This document shows, in pieces, positions 31,095 through 40,249 of a stretch of DNA of 64,000 bases (position 1 is its first letter; each line of letters opens with the position of its first letter). Made by a program: the position numbers and the translations under genes. Source of the DNA: Aquabacterium sp. (GTDB lineage Bacteria > Pseudomonadota > Gammaproteobacteria > Burkholderiales > Burkholderiaceae_C). A model generated the notes under the pieces. That model did not search any database. It had not been told where the DNA came from and worked only from the letters and a program-made list of their open reading frames with translations. The stretch spans positions 186,001-250,000 of the forward strand of contig NZ_JAQSDR010000014.1 of NCBI RefSeq assembly GCF_029946005.1. Direction: 5' to 3'.

Positions 31095-31415
31095 ATGAAC
31101 GCCGACCAAATCCTGATGGAAATTCGCGAAACCAACCTGTCGTACCTGATGCTGGCCCAGAGCCTCATCCGTGCCGACCGCGAACAAGCCCTGTTCCGCC
31201 TGGGCATGTCGGAAGAAGCCGCCACCATGATCGCCATGCTGTCGCCCGCCCAGGTGCTGAAGATCGCCTCCAGCAACACCTTGCTGTGCCGCATGCGTGT
31301 GGACGATGACCTGGTTTGGACGCTGCTGACCAACCACGGCAAGTCGGGCTCCAGCGATGTCACCCGCCTGCACGCCAACATCCTGATGGCCGGTCGCCAT
31401 CAAGAAGCTGCCTGA
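31095..31415 (+). CDS. flhD: Flagellar master regulator FlhD, copy 1
   Basis: A 106-residue FlhD with the typical all-helical body (ILMEIRETNLSYLMLAQSLI; EEAATMIAMLSPAQVLKIA). With FlhC it forms the heterohexamer that activates flagellar class II promoters. The protein is identical to the copy at 34021-34341. The upstream sequence beyond 31034 is unique to this copy, so its promoter may differ from that of copy 2. flhC follows 48 bp later. Confidence 0.95.
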   Translation: MNADQILMEIRETNLSYLMLAQSLIRADREQALFRLGMSEEAATMIAMLSPAQVLKIASSNTLLCRMRVDDDLVWTLLTNHGKSGSSDVTRLHANILMAGRHQEAA

Positions 31416-31463
31416 ATCTGCTGACCTCGTTCTTTGACACCCACACTTCTCGAAAGCCCCACC

Positions 31464-32000
31464 ATGCGCACCAAGAGCCTGTTGACCGAAGCCAAGCAAA
31501 TCGAACGTGCTGTCACCTTGATCGGCCTGGGTGCCCGCCTGCAAGTGTTGGAGTCGGAGACCGACATCTCTTATGAGCGCCTGCTGCGCCTGTACAAGGA
31601 AGTGTCTGGCAAGTCGCCTTCCAAAGGCCAACTGCCCTTCTCGACCGACTGGTTCATGACCTGGCAGCCCAACATCCATGCCAGCTTATTCCTCAACATC
31701 CACGAGTACCTGAACAAGTCTTCCGAGATTGACGAGATCGATGTCGTCATCAAGGCTTACCAGCTCTACCTGGAGCAGACCCAGTCCCAAGGCCTCGAGC
31801 CCCTGCTGTCCGTGACCCGCGCCTGGCGCCTGGTCAAGTTCATCGACAACGGCATGCTCTGCCTGACCAAATGCAACAAGTGCGGTGGCTCTTACGTGAC
31901 CCACCCCCACGAAATCGCCCGCCACTTCACCTGTGGCCTGTGCAACCCCCCAGCACGCGCCGGCAAGGGCAAGGCCGCTGGTGCCCTGCACATGCATTGA
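31464..32000 (+). CDS. flhC: Flagellar master regulator FlhC, copy 1
   Basis: A 178-residue FlhC with the four zinc ligands at Cys137, Cys140, Cys157 and Cys160 (KCNKCGGSY; FTCGLC), the same numbering as in E. coli. The protein is identical to copy 2 but the gene differs from it at about 14 third-codon positions. The ATG at 31464 gives the family start; the TTG at 31434 is rejected. An intrinsic terminator follows at 32106. Confidence 0.95.
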   Translation: MRTKSLLTEAKQIERAVTLIGLGARLQVLESETDISYERLLRLYKEVSGKSPSKGQLPFSTDWFMTWQPNIHASLFLNIHEYLNKSSEIDEIDVVIKAYQLYLEQTQSQGLEPLLSVTRAWRLVKFIDNGMLCLTKCNKCGGSYVTHPHEIARHFTCGLCNPPARAGKGKAAGALHMH

Positions 32001-32105
32001 TTCTTCTCAAGTATTTCTCTGTGGTACCGAAGTAGTTGTAGTTGTTCTTGTAGTTTTGCTTGTTTCATTGTTTTCTCCTCCTAGCGTCACGCCAGTGACT
32101 TGCCA

Positions 32106-32132
32106 ACGGACTCTTCGGAGTCCGTTTTTTTT
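32106..32132 (+). terminator. Intrinsic terminator downstream of flhC copy 1
   Basis: Perfect stem ACGGACTC (32106-32113), tetraloop TTCG, GAGTCCGT (32118-32125), followed by a run of T to 32132. On the other strand it could also help end P450 number 2 transcription, whose stop codon is at 32145. Confidence 0.9.
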
Positions 32133-32144
32133 AGCCGTCCAGCG

Positions 32145-33584
32145 TCAAGCGCGTTCACGCAGTTTCATGGTCAGGCCCACGGGCTCCATCGTGAAGGCCA
32201 TGTGCTCTTGCGCCTCCTGGCCGTCGGGCGTGTCCACGCTGACGATGTCGAAGCGGGACAGCAGCATGGCCATGGCCATCTTCATCTCCAACAAGGCCAG
32301 GTAGCGGCCCGGGCACACGCGCGGCCCTGCGCCAAAAGGCATGGACACGCGCTTGGCATGACTGGCGTTGTGCTGTGGGCCGTTGCCCTCGGCCAGCCAG
32401 CGTTCGGGCTTGAAGGCGGCAGCATCCTCGAAATGCTGCTCGCTCACGCTGTCGTGGCGCAGCACGTTCCAGATCAGGGTGCCTTCGGGCACGCGCACAT
32501 CGCCCACCACCGTGTCGCGCGAGGCCTGCAGCGGCAGGAAAGGAGCGACGGGTTTGAGGCGCATGGTCTCGTGGGCGCAGGCTTCCAGGTAGTCCAGCTC
32601 GGCCATCTTTTCGGGGGTGAAGGCGGCGGGGTCGTTGGCTTTGCTGCGCACCTCTTCCTGTGCGCGCTTCAAGGCCAGCGGATTGCGCTGCAGCAGGTGG
32701 ATCATCCAGGCCAGGGTGTTGGCCGTGGTGTCCTCACCGGCCAGCAGCATGGTCAGCACGTTGTCGGCCACGTCCTGGTCGTTCACCCCGCTGTCAGCCT
32801 GGTCGGCGGCGGCGATCATGGCTTCCAGCAGATTGGGTGGGTTGTCGCGGCGCGTGGGGTCGGCCTGCAGGCGCCCGCGCGCCTGGGCAATGAAGTCGGC
32901 GATGGCCACCTTGACTGCCGTCACGCTGCGGTCCAGATCACGGTCGGAGGGCAGCTTGAACACGCGCCAATAAGGCACCAGGGTCAGGATGCGCGTGAAC
33001 AAAGCGGGGAAGATTTTGTCCAGGTGCTGCTGGATGATGTCCTCGTCCGACTCCAGGGTGTTGACATCAAAGCCAAAGGCCAGGCCGGTGATGGCATCGA
33101 CCGTGAAACGCATCAGGTCGGATTGCAGGTCGATGGCGCTGCCAGCCTGCGCGGCTTTCTGCCAACGTGTGCCCAGGCGTTGGGTCACCTTCAGCAGTGA
33201 TGGGAAATAGGCGCGCACATGGCCGGGTGCGAAGCTGGCCATGACCATGCGCCGCTGATGGCGCCAGGCATCGCCCTCGGCCGCGAACAAACCCAGCTTC
33301 AGGTTCATCTCACGCGAGATGATGGCCAGGCGCTCCGAACGGTTGAAATCGTCGGGCCGTGCTCGCAGGATGGCACCAATCAACTCATGGTCGGCCACGA
33401 CCAGCACGGCGATGGGGCCAAAGTAGGCGCGGAACAGCGAGCCATACCGCCGGGCCCACTGCTCCACGTTCTGGTGGATCAGGTCGCGATCAATCTGGAA
33501 GGCATTGCCCACCAGCGGGAGGCGGGACGGACCAGGCAGGTCATTCAGTTCGCGAAGCGATGCAACGGAGGTGGTGGTAGGCAT
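32145..33584 (-). CDS. Cytochrome P450 number 2
   Basis: A 479-residue P450 paralogous to the one at 4491-5912. It has the N-terminal LPGPSRLPLVGN, the I-helix AGEDTTANTLAW, the K-helix ETMR, and the heme loop FGAGPRVCPGRYLA with axial Cys424. It is inserted between the two flhDC copies in the opposite direction. The ATG at 33584 has a GAGGAAAG ribosome-binding site; the frame extends to 33680 without family residues. No ferredoxin or reductase is next to it. Substrate unknown; a link to flagellar genes is not implied by the family. Confidence 0.93.
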   Translation of the reverse strand: MPTTTSVASLRELNDLPGPSRLPLVGNAFQIDRDLIHQNVEQWARRYGSLFRAYFGPIAVLVVADHELIGAILRARPDDFNRSERLAIISREMNLKLGLFAAEGDAWRHQRRMVMASFAPGHVRAYFPSLLKVTQRLGTRWQKAAQAGSAIDLQSDLMRFTVDAITGLAFGFDVNTLESDEDIIQQHLDKIFPALFTRILTLVPYWRVFKLPSDRDLDRSVTAVKVAIADFIAQARGRLQADPTRRDNPPNLLEAMIAAADQADSGVNDQDVADNVLTMLLAGEDTTANTLAWMIHLLQRNPLALKRAQEEVRSKANDPAAFTPEKMAELDYLEACAHETMRLKPVAPFLPLQASRDTVVGDVRVPEGTLIWNVLRHDSVSEQHFEDAAAFKPERWLAEGNGPQHNASHAKRVSMPFGAGPRVCPGRYLALLEMKMAMAMLLSRFDIVSVDTPDGQEAQEHMAFTMEPVGLTMKLRERA

Positions 33585-33958
33585 GGGGGCTTTCCTCTTG
33601 TCTGATCCACTGAAGGCGGCATTGATGTGAGCATTACAGTGCTTTCCGACCAATGAAGCCAGCGTGGTGACCATGATCACCCAGGAAAGCTGCGCTCGGT
33701 GATTGGCGTGATCCGCAGAGCCTCTCTGGAGCCCCCCTGCTGGGCTCGCCCGAACTGGAGGACGAGCTGGTGCGGATGGTGTGGCGACTGGTGTCCGTCA
33801 ATTTACGGCCTGATCGATTGACCTGGTTGTTTTCTGGATGGTGTTTCCCCTGGTTTTCGAGGCTTTGTAAGGGATCTTCTGACAAGACGTGCAGCCAGCG
33901 CCTAACGCGGGATACAGCTGTGCACCCATTAAGAAAACCTGGCATCGGGATCACTATT
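33585..33958. other. Gene-free gap between P450 number 2 and flhDC copy 2
   Basis: No convincing gene. It must hold the promoters of the P450 (minus) and of flhDC copy 2 (plus), but no strong -10/-35 pair was found. A plus-strand open stretch from about 33680, with the segment GDWRDPQSLSGAPLLG followed by SPELEDELVRMVWRLV, looks protein-like but has no start codon with a ribosome-binding site and runs into low-quality sequence; it may be a fragment of a deleted gene. Confidence 0.45.
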
Positions 33959-34020
33959 CATTCCATGGTGAGACGCAAATCCCACCCCCACCCGATCGCC
34001 AAGACACCCGGAGCCACCCC

Positions 34021-34341
34021 ATGAACGCCGACCAAATCCTGATGGAAATTCGCGAAACCAACCTGTCGTACCTGATGCTGGCCCAGAGCCTCATCCGTGC
34101 CGACCGCGAACAAGCCCTGTTCCGCCTGGGCATGTCGGAAGAAGCCGCCACCATGATCGCCATGCTGTCGCCCGCCCAGGTGCTGAAGATCGCCTCCAGC
34201 AACACCTTGCTGTGCCGCATGCGTGTGGACGATGACCTGGTTTGGACGCTGCTGACCAACCACGGCAAGTCGGGCTCCAGCGATGTCACCCGCCTGCACG
34301 CCAACATCCTGATGGCCGGTCGCCATCAAGAAGCTGCCTGA
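34021..34341 (+). CDS. flhD: Flagellar master regulator FlhD, copy 2
   Basis: 106 residues, identical in protein to copy 1 and, by reading, identical in nucleotides too. It stands in the usual position directly upstream of motAB-cheYZ, so it may be the ancestral copy. An upstream extension of the frame to 33889 is not supported. Confidence 0.95.
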   Translation: MNADQILMEIRETNLSYLMLAQSLIRADREQALFRLGMSEEAATMIAMLSPAQVLKIASSNTLLCRMRVDDDLVWTLLTNHGKSGSSDVTRLHANILMAGRHQEAA

Positions 34342-34389
34342 ATCTGCTGACCTCGTTCTTTGACACCCACACTTCTCGAAAGCCCCACC

Positions 34390-34926
34390 ATGCGCACCAA
34401 GAGCCTGTTGACCGAAGCCAAGCAAATCGAACGCGCTGTCACCTTGATCGGCTTGGGCGCTCGCCTGCAAGTGTTGGAGTCCGAGACCGACATCTCTTAC
34501 GAGCGCCTGCTGCGCCTGTACAAGGAAGTGTCTGGCAAGTCGCCTTCCAAGGGCCAACTGCCCTTCTCGACCGACTGGTTCATGACCTGGCAGCCCAACA
34601 TCCACGCCAGCTTGTTCCTCAACATCCACGAGTACCTGAACAAGTCTTCCGAGATCGACGAGATCGATGTCGTCATCAAGGCTTACCAGCTCTACCTGGA
34701 GCAAACCCAGTCCCAAGGCCTCGAGCCCCTGCTGTCCGTGACCCGCGCCTGGCGCCTGGTCAAGTTCATCGACAACGGCATGCTCTGCCTGACCAAATGC
34801 AACAAGTGCGGTGGCTCTTACGTGACCCACCCCCACGAAATCGCCCGCCACTTCACCTGTGGCCTGTGCAACCCCCCTGCACGCGCTGGCAAGGGCAAGG
34901 CTGCTGGTGCCCTGCACATGCATTGA
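34390..34926 (+). CDS. flhC: Flagellar master regulator FlhC, copy 2
   Basis: 178 residues, identical to copy 1, with all four zinc cysteines. The nucleotide differences from copy 1 are spread over the whole gene and lie only in third codon positions, for example at codons 15, 21-24 and near the 3' end. A strong terminator at 35046 separates it from motA. Confidence 0.95.
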   Translation: MRTKSLLTEAKQIERAVTLIGLGARLQVLESETDISYERLLRLYKEVSGKSPSKGQLPFSTDWFMTWQPNIHASLFLNIHEYLNKSSEIDEIDVVIKAYQLYLEQTQSQGLEPLLSVTRAWRLVKFIDNGMLCLTKCNKCGGSYVTHPHEIARHFTCGLCNPPARAGKGKAAGALHMH

Positions 34927-35045
34927 TTCGTGAAATCCGCACGCTGCCGGGCCTCAAGCCGGGCCATGCGTTGCCGATAGAACTGTTGGGCGGTTTGGAA
35001 ACGAAACGTCCTTGCTTGTCTCCTCCTAGCACGACGAGTGCTTTA

Positions 35046-35073
35046 GCGGGCCCCACACCGGGCCCGCTTTTTT
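35046..35073 (+). terminator. Intrinsic terminator downstream of flhC copy 2
   Basis: GCGGGCCC (35046-35053), 6-base loop, GGGCCCGC (35060-35067), then six T. Very stable. It implies that motA has its own promoter. Confidence 0.92.
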
Positions 35074-35117
35074 CTATGCCATGAAAAAAGCCCCGCACGC
35101 ACGCGTCTGTTCACAGC

Positions 35118-35144
35118 TTAGGAAATTGCCTTGCTCGCCGAAGA
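35118..35144 (+). promoter_or_regulatory. Possible FliA (sigma-28) promoter of motAB-cheYZ
   Basis: GCCGAAGA at 35137-35144 resembles the sigma-28 -10 element (GCCGATAA). An 11-base spacer separates it from TTAGGAAA at 35118-35125, a poor match to TAAAGTTT. The position, about 45 bp before the motA ATG, and the downstream class III-type genes fit, but the -35 is weak. Confidence 0.35.
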
Positions 35145-35189
35145 TCAAGGCATTGATCAACCTGCCGCACATCGCCTGACCAGAACACC

Positions 35190-36050
35190 ATGAACGTCGT
35201 CATCGGATACATCGTCGCGCTGGGTTGCATCTTTGGGGCATACATCATCCACGGTGGCAACACGGAGGTGATCCTCCATGCGCTGCCCCTGGAAATGATG
35301 GCCATCTTGGGAGGGGCCTTGGGCGCCTTCGTGGTCAACAACCAGACCAAGACCATCAAGGCCGTGCTGCGCAACTTCGGGACCTTGCTCCAAAGTTCCA
35401 AGTACACCAAGGCCCGCTACATGGAGCTGATGGCCATGATGTACGAGATCTTGCAGAAGGTGCGCAAGGAAGGCCTGATGTCCATTGAAAAGGACGTTGA
35501 AGACCCCCACAACTCTGCCCTGTTCAAGAAGTACCCCACCATGGGCCACGACCACCACGTGGTCGAGTTCATCACCGACTACCTGCGCATGATGGTCTCG
35601 GGCAACCTCAATGCTCATGAGATCGAAAGCCTGATGGACAACGAGATCGACACCCACCACCACGAAGGCCATGCCGCCGTGGCCGCCGTGGCCCGCCTGG
35701 CCGGCGCCCTGCCCGCCTTCGGGATCGTGGCCGCCGTGCTGGGTGTGGTGAACACCATGGGTTCGGTGGGCCAACCCCCAGCCGTCCTGGGCGGCATGAT
35801 CGGCTCGGCGCTGGTCGGCACCTTCCTGGGCATCTTGCTGGCTTACGCCGTGGTTGAACCGCTGGGCGGCCTGATGGAGCAAAAGCTCGACGAAGGCACC
35901 AAGGAATTCAACGTGGTCAAGACCGTGCTGCTGGCCAGCATGCAAGGCTACGCGCCACAGGTGGCCATCGAGTTCGGCCGCAAGGTGCTGTACTCGACCG
36001 AGCGCCCCACCTTTGCCGAGCTTGAAAGCCACGTCAAGGGCAAGAAGTGA
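35190..36050 (+). CDS. motA: Flagellar stator protein MotA
   Basis: A 286-residue inner-membrane stator subunit with four transmembrane helices (residues about 1-20, 30-50, 170-190 and 200-225). The charged cytoplasmic loop that contacts the rotor lies between, and the conserved prolines and VGTFLGILLAYAVVEPL segment near helix 4 are present. With MotB it forms the proton channel that turns the flagellum. It is first in the operon motA-motB-cheY-cheZ. Confidence 0.96.
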   Translation: MNVVIGYIVALGCIFGAYIIHGGNTEVILHALPLEMMAILGGALGAFVVNNQTKTIKAVLRNFGTLLQSSKYTKARYMELMAMMYEILQKVRKEGLMSIEKDVEDPHNSALFKKYPTMGHDHHVVEFITDYLRMMVSGNLNAHEIESLMDNEIDTHHHEGHAAVAAVARLAGALPAFGIVAAVLGVVNTMGSVGQPPAVLGGMIGSALVGTFLGILLAYAVVEPLGGLMEQKLDEGTKEFNVVKTVLLASMQGYAPQVAIEFGRKVLYSTERPTFAELESHVKGKK

Positions 36051-36083
36051 CCCAAGCCATGATGAACCTCGCGGAGACCTCCC

Positions 36084-37061
36084 ATGGCCGGTGATTCCAA
36101 AAAAGTTCAGCCCATCATCATCAAGCGCGTCAAGAAGGGCGGCCACGCCGTTCACGGTGGCGCCTGGAAGATCGCCTACGCCGACTTCGTGACGGCCATG
36201 ATGGCCTTCTTCCTGTTGATGTGGCTGCTGGGCTCGACCACCGAGGGCGACAAGAAGGGCATTGCCGATTACTTCAACAGCCCACTGAAGGTTGCCATGT
36301 TTGGCGGCTCAGGCGCGGGCGATGCATCCTCGATCATCAAGGGGGGCGGCAACAACCTGGCCGAAAGCGTGGGGCAGCTCAAGAAGGGCGCCTCGGAAAC
36401 CGCCGAGATCAAGGCCCGCAAGAAAGCCATCAAGGCCGAGCAGGCTGTCGCCGAACGCGCCCAGTTGGCCGCGCTCAAGCAAAAGATGGAAGAAATCATC
36501 GCCAATGACTCGCGCCTGGCGCAGTACAAATCCCAGATCCGCCTGGACCTGACGGCCGAAGGCCTGCGCATTCAGATCGTGGACGACCAGAGCCGCCCCA
36601 TGTTCGACAGCGGCAAGCCGGAGATCAAGGGCTACATGCACGACATCCTGCAGTCCATTGGCGCCGTGCTGTCGGTGGTGCCCAACCGGCTCACCATCGA
36701 AGGCCACACCGACTCCAAGCCCTTCAGCGCGGGTGAGCGTGGCTACAGCAATTGGGAGTTATCGGCCGACCGGGCCAACGCTTCCCGGCGCGAACTGATC
36801 GCGGGGGGCCTGTCAGGCGAAAAGGTCTTGCGCGTGCAAGGGCTGGCCGCCAGCCTGCTCTATGAGAAAGACGACCCCGAAAGCCCCTTGAACCGACGCA
36901 TCAGCATCGTGGTCATGAACCGCGAAGCTGAGGATCGCTTCTTCCAGGCCGCCAAGATCGAATCCGGCCAGACCGACGAAGAAACCGCCACCGACCCAGA
37001 AGTTCCTGCGGCCTTGGCCAGTCCCATAAAGGCCTCAAGCCTCCCCACCGAACGCCGATAA
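36084..37061 (+). CDS. motB: Flagellar stator protein MotB
   Basis: A 325-residue protein with one N-terminal transmembrane helix carrying the proton-accepting Asp34 in [13 protein letters not shown] plug/linker region follows, then an OmpA-like peptidoglycan-binding domain ([40 protein letters not shown]). The Asp and the surrounding residues are of the proton-driven type. It begins 33 bp after motA. Confidence 0.96.
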   Translation: MAGDSKKVQPIIIKRVKKGGHAVHGGAWKIAYADFVTAMMAFFLLMWLLGSTTEGDKKGIADYFNSPLKVAMFGGSGAGDASSIIKGGGNNLAESVGQLKKGASETAEIKARKKAIKAEQAVAERAQLAALKQKMEEIIANDSRLAQYKSQIRLDLTAEGLRIQIVDDQSRPMFDSGKPEIKGYMHDILQSIGAVLSVVPNRLTIEGHTDSKPFSAGERGYSNWELSADRANASRRELIAGGLSGEKVLRVQGLAASLLYEKDDPESPLNRRISIVVMNREAEDRFFQAAKIESGQTDEETATDPEVPAALASPIKASSLPTERR

Positions 37062-37122
37062 CGGCTGTGAACACCTCGCGGAGGCCGTGCAAGGCCTCTA
37101 TCGATTGAATCAAGGACGAGCC

Positions 37123-37524
37123 ATGAGCAATCCCTCCCCCGACATGAAATTCCTGATCGTTGACGACTTTTCCACGATGCGCCGCATCGTCCGAGGTTTG
37201 CTCAAGGAAATTGGCTTCAACAACGCGGAGGAAGCCGAAGACGGCGCCGTGGCCTTGAACATGCTCAAAAACGGCAAATTTGATTTCGTGGTCAGCGACA
37301 TCAACATGCCCAACATGAATGGCTTTGACTTGCTCAAGGCCATCAAGGCGGACGACACACTCAAGCACCTGCCGGTGCTGATGGTCACCGCCGAAGCCCG
37401 CAAGGAAGACATCGTGCTGGCGGCTCAGACCGGCGCTGCGGGTTACATTGTCAAGCCCTTCACCAAGGCGACGCTGGAAGAGAAGGTGCAAAAAATCATG
37501 CAAAAACTCACGGCCGCGGCCTGA
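37123..37524 (+). CDS. cheY: Chemotaxis response regulator CheY
   Basis: A 133-residue single receiver domain with acidic pair Asp14-Asp15, phosphorylation site Asp59 ([12 protein letters not shown]), Thr89 and Lys111. Phospho-CheY binds FliM and switches flagellar rotation. The ATG at 37123 follows an AAGGACG ribosome-binding site. The kinase CheA is not in the window. Confidence 0.96.
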   Translation: MSNPSPDMKFLIVDDFSTMRRIVRGLLKEIGFNNAEEAEDGAVALNMLKNGKFDFVVSDINMPNMNGFDLLKAIKADDTLKHLPVLMVTAEARKEDIVLAAQTGAAGYIVKPFTKATLEEKVQKIMQKLTAAA

Positions 37525-37537
37525 GCAGGGAGAACCA

Positions 37538-38203
37538 ATGATGAAGATGGACGATCTGCCCACGATGGCGGCACCTGCAGCAGCAGCCGCCGCTTCGCCA
37601 GAAATTTTTCAGCAGTTGGGCACGCTGACACGCCAGTTGCACGACACGCTCAACCAGTTGGGGGTGCTGCCCAAGCTGACCGACTCGGTCAACAACCTGC
37701 CGGATGCGCGCAGCCGCCTGAGCTACATCGCTATCAAGACCGCGGCCGCCGCCGAAAAGGTCTTGAACCTGGTGGACGAGGCCAAGGCCGATCAGGCCCA
37801 CATCGTGGCCCAGACGCGCAAGCTGGCACAACTGCTCGTCGCGGACCCGGTCAAGGCCGTGGCCAGTGGCGCGGTGATGAATTTTGTGGAAGACGTGGAA
37901 ACCGTCACACAGCGGGTGGACGGGCACCTGACCGACATCATGATGGCGCAGGACTTCCACGATCTGACAGGTCAGGTCGTCGCCAAGGTGGTGTCCCTGG
38001 CCACCGACCTGGAAAAGCAATTGGCTGGCGTGCTGATGCAGGCCGCCCCGCCCGAGTTGGCCCACAAGGCCGAAGTGGCCATGACAGCCAACCACCACAT
38101 TGAACCCTCCTTGAGCGGCCCGGTGGTGGATGGCGAAGGCCGCACCGATGTGGTCAACAACCAAGGCGAAGTCGACGATCTGCTGGCCAGCCTGGGCTTC
38201 TAG
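37538..38203 (+). CDS. cheZ: CheY phosphatase CheZ
   Basis: A 221-residue helical protein with the catalytic segment AQDFHDLTGQVV, containing the Gln that attacks phospho-CheY. Its C-terminus, EVDDLLASLGF, is the CheY-binding peptide found in E. coli CheZ. The ATG at 37538 (or the next codon) follows an AGGGAG site. It starts 13 bp after cheY. Confidence 0.95.
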   Translation: MMKMDDLPTMAAPAAAAAASPEIFQQLGTLTRQLHDTLNQLGVLPKLTDSVNNLPDARSRLSYIAIKTAAAAEKVLNLVDEAKADQAHIVAQTRKLAQLLVADPVKAVASGAVMNFVEDVETVTQRVDGHLTDIMMAQDFHDLTGQVVAKVVSLATDLEKQLAGVLMQAAPPELAHKAEVAMTANHHIEPSLSGPVVDGEGRTDVVNNQGEVDDLLASLGF

Positions 38204-38216
38204 GCCCAAGCCTCAC

Positions 38217-38238
38217 GGGGCGCTTTGTTCAGCGCCCC
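38217..38238. terminator. Shared hairpin between cheZ and the LytTR regulator
   Basis: GGGGCGCT (38217-38224), 6-base loop, AGCGCCCC (38231-38238), between two convergent genes; it overlaps the last codons of the minus-strand gene. No T-run on either strand, so termination would be imperfect. Confidence 0.5.
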
Positions 38239-39002
38239 GCCATCACCTCGCGCACCGTGGCCACCTGCCTTCTCGACACGGCCAGCCACTCGCCCGTGGG
38301 CCCGACCTGCACCGCCCAGGTCTCGCCGCCCTCCTCGTCATCGGCCCGGCGCTCCAGCGCCTTCATGGCAGAGCGAGCCACCAAAGCATTGCGGTGCACG
38401 CGCACAAAGCGCTCGCCCAGTTGCGCCTCCAACTCCGTCAGAGATTGATCCAGCACGTGGCTGTGCTCGGCCGTGCGCAGGGTCACGTACTTCAGCTCGG
38501 CCTTCAGGTAGATGACCTGTGAGGCAGGCACGCGCACCAGGCGGCCCCGGTCCTGGGCCACCAAGGTGGGCTCGTCCACTGGCTCGGGCACGCCAGGCGC
38601 GGCAGCAGGGGGCTTGCGCTTGACGCACCGGGCCAGCGCGGCATTCAATCGGTCCAGCCGAACCGGCTTGGTCAGGTAATCCAACGCTTCCAGCTCAAAG
38701 GCCTGCAAGGCATGCCCGGCATGGGCGGTCACGAACACCACGGCGGGTGGACTGGGCAGCGTGCGCAATCGTTCGGCCAGGCGCAGTCCATCGGGGCCCG
38801 GCATTTGAATGTCCAGCAGGACCAGGTCGATCACAGGAGCGACCGAGCCATCGTTTGAACCGAAGATCGCCAAGGCCTGACGCGCATCACCTGCCTCGGC
38901 CACCACCACGTTGGGGCAATCGGATTGCGACAGGAGCGTTTTCAGGCGCAGGCGCGCCAGCTGTTCATCGTCCACCACCATGACGCGCAAAACATCGTTC
39001 AT
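38229..39002 (-). CDS. algR: AlgR-like LytTR response regulator
   Basis: A 257-residue protein with a receiver domain (VMVVDDEQLARLRLKTLL; phosphorylation site in LVLLDIQMPGPDG; Lys in LTKPVRL) and a C-terminal LytTR DNA-binding domain (IYLKAELKYVTLRTAEHSHV; FVRVHRNALVARSAM). Its start overlaps the kinase stop (ATGA). The kinase-regulator pair next to divergent argH is the same layout as algZ(fimS)-algR in Pseudomonas, which supports the name; in Pseudomonas, AlgR controls minor pilin genes and alginate. Target genes here are unknown. Confidence 0.82.
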   Translation of the reverse strand: MNDVLRVMVVDDEQLARLRLKTLLSQSDCPNVVVAEAGDARQALAIFGSNDGSVAPVIDLVLLDIQMPGPDGLRLAERLRTLPSPPAVVFVTAHAGHALQAFELEALDYLTKPVRLDRLNAALARCVKRKPPAAAPGVPEPVDEPTLVAQDRGRLVRVPASQVIYLKAELKYVTLRTAEHSHVLDQSLTELEAQLGERFVRVHRNALVARSAMKALERRADDEEGGETWAVQVGPTGEWLAVSRRQVATVREVMAGR

Positions 39003-40216
39003 CTTGCATTCATCCCCGGCTTGAGCGGCACGGACACGCGCACCACGTAGACCGAAGCATGCTCGGCCGTTTCACCTTTGTGCACCCCGGCGGCAAAACT
39101 CGCCTCAACATCGTGCATCAGCCGCAAACGCTGGCGCACATTGCGCAAGGCGATGCCGTGGCCAGCGGTTGAGGCCGCCTGAGGATTCGCCGGAATGGAG
39201 TTGGTGATGGTCAGCACGGCCTGCCCCGCCTTCACGTGCGTGGACACGCGCAGCCAGCCGCCATCCGGGTCGGCCTCCACGCCATGCTTGACGGCGTTCT
39301 CCACCAGCGGCTGCAGCATCAGGGCAGGCACCTCGGCCTCGCCCGCTGCCGGGTCCAGCGTCCAATGCAAGGTCAGGCGCTCGCCAAAGCGCAATTGCTC
39401 AATGCGCAGGTAGCGTTGCGCCAGGTCGATTTCATCGGTCAGCGATGCGCGCAAATGCGGCGAGGTCAGCGCCTGGCGGAACAACTCGGCCAGGTCTTCC
39501 AGAACGGCTTCGGCCCGCGCGGGTTCGATCTGCACCAGTGCGATCGCCGTGTTCAAGGTGTTGAACAGAAAATGCGGTCGGATGCGCGCCTGCAGCTCGG
39601 CCAAGCGGGCCTGGGCCTGGGCGGGCAACTCGCTGTGACCGCGCTGGCGCAACCAGGCCAGGGTCACCGAGGCGAATGCCGCGCCGGTCAGCATGGCCGG
39701 ACACACCCCCCACCAACTGCGTTGGGCCCCACCCATCCACCAGTCCAGCATGGACGATTGCACTTCGCCATACAGGCCCGCCAAGGCGCCCAGCAGCACC
39801 GCGCTGCCCCACTGGCCGAGCGGCGACATCCGCTCCAGCAGCGAACGGCCAGCGCAGGCCAGCACCAGCCACAGCAAACTGGCTGGCAATGCCGTGGCCA
39901 AGGCTTGCGACCAGCGCACCAGCCAGTCGGCCGGACTGACCGCCACATGGGCCACGCCCAGCGCCAGAACAAGTTGCATGCCCAACACCACGCGCAGTAC
40001 CACGCCCACGTGGCACACGTCAAACGCCGAGCGCGATGCGCTGCGGGCGGGAGTGGCTGGCTGGTCAAATCCGGTGGCCGCCCACATGGTTGGCGCGGCC
40101 AGCGTGTCACCCGCCTGATCCTGTGTTTGGGCCCTGGATGGCGCTTTTGCAGGCGCGGCCACCCGCGACCGAAGTGATCGGTTCGACGTGGGGGGCGTGG
40201 GCTCTCTACAATCCAT
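38999..40216 (-). CDS. algZ: AlgZ/FimS-like LytS-family histidine kinase
   Basis: A 405-residue membrane sensor with four predicted transmembrane segments between residues about 70 and 190 (for example [20 protein letters not shown] and [13 protein letters not shown]). The His-kinase domain of the LytS type follows, with the phospho-acceptor in [15 protein letters not shown]. The N-box is [17 protein letters not shown] and a G-box is at [14 protein letters not shown]. The first 60 residues are poor in family features, so the true start may be later than the ATG at 40216. It is cotranscribed with the regulator. Confidence 0.82.
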   Translation of the reverse strand: MDCREPTPPTSNRSLRSRVAAPAKAPSRAQTQDQAGDTLAAPTMWAATGFDQPATPARSASRSAFDVCHVGVVLRVVLGMQLVLALGVAHVAVSPADWLVRWSQALATALPASLLWLVLACAGRSLLERMSPLGQWGSAVLLGALAGLYGEVQSSMLDWWMGGAQRSWWGVCPAMLTGAAFASVTLAWLRQRGHSELPAQAQARLAELQARIRPHFLFNTLNTAIALVQIEPARAEAVLEDLAELFRQALTSPHLRASLTDEIDLAQRYLRIEQLRFGERLTLHWTLDPAAGEAEVPALMLQPLVENAVKHGVEADPDGGWLRVSTHVKAGQAVLTITNSIPANPQAASTAGHGIALRNVRQRLRLMHDVEASFAAGVHKGETAEHASVYVVRVSVPLKPGMNAR

Positions 40217-40249
40217 GGTTGGAACATTCTCGCCCAAGCACGCTGCGCC

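Larger units (their letters stand above)
31034..32003 (+). repeat. flhDC direct repeat, copy 1
   Basis: A segment of about 970 bp, from CATTCCATGGTGAGACGC in the 5' leader to just beyond the flhC stop codon, is repeated at 33959-34929. The flhD part and the flhD-flhC spacer appear identical between copies; the leader differs by one substitution and one inserted C, and flhC shows about 14 substitutions, all synonymous. Sequences outside the repeat are unrelated. Confidence 0.93.
33959..34929 (+). repeat. flhDC direct repeat, copy 2
   Basis: Second copy of the segment at 31034-32003, in the same orientation, about 1.96 kb downstream of the end of copy 1. It is one base longer because of an extra C in the leader (ACACCCGG versus ACACCGG). 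Confidence 0.93.
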
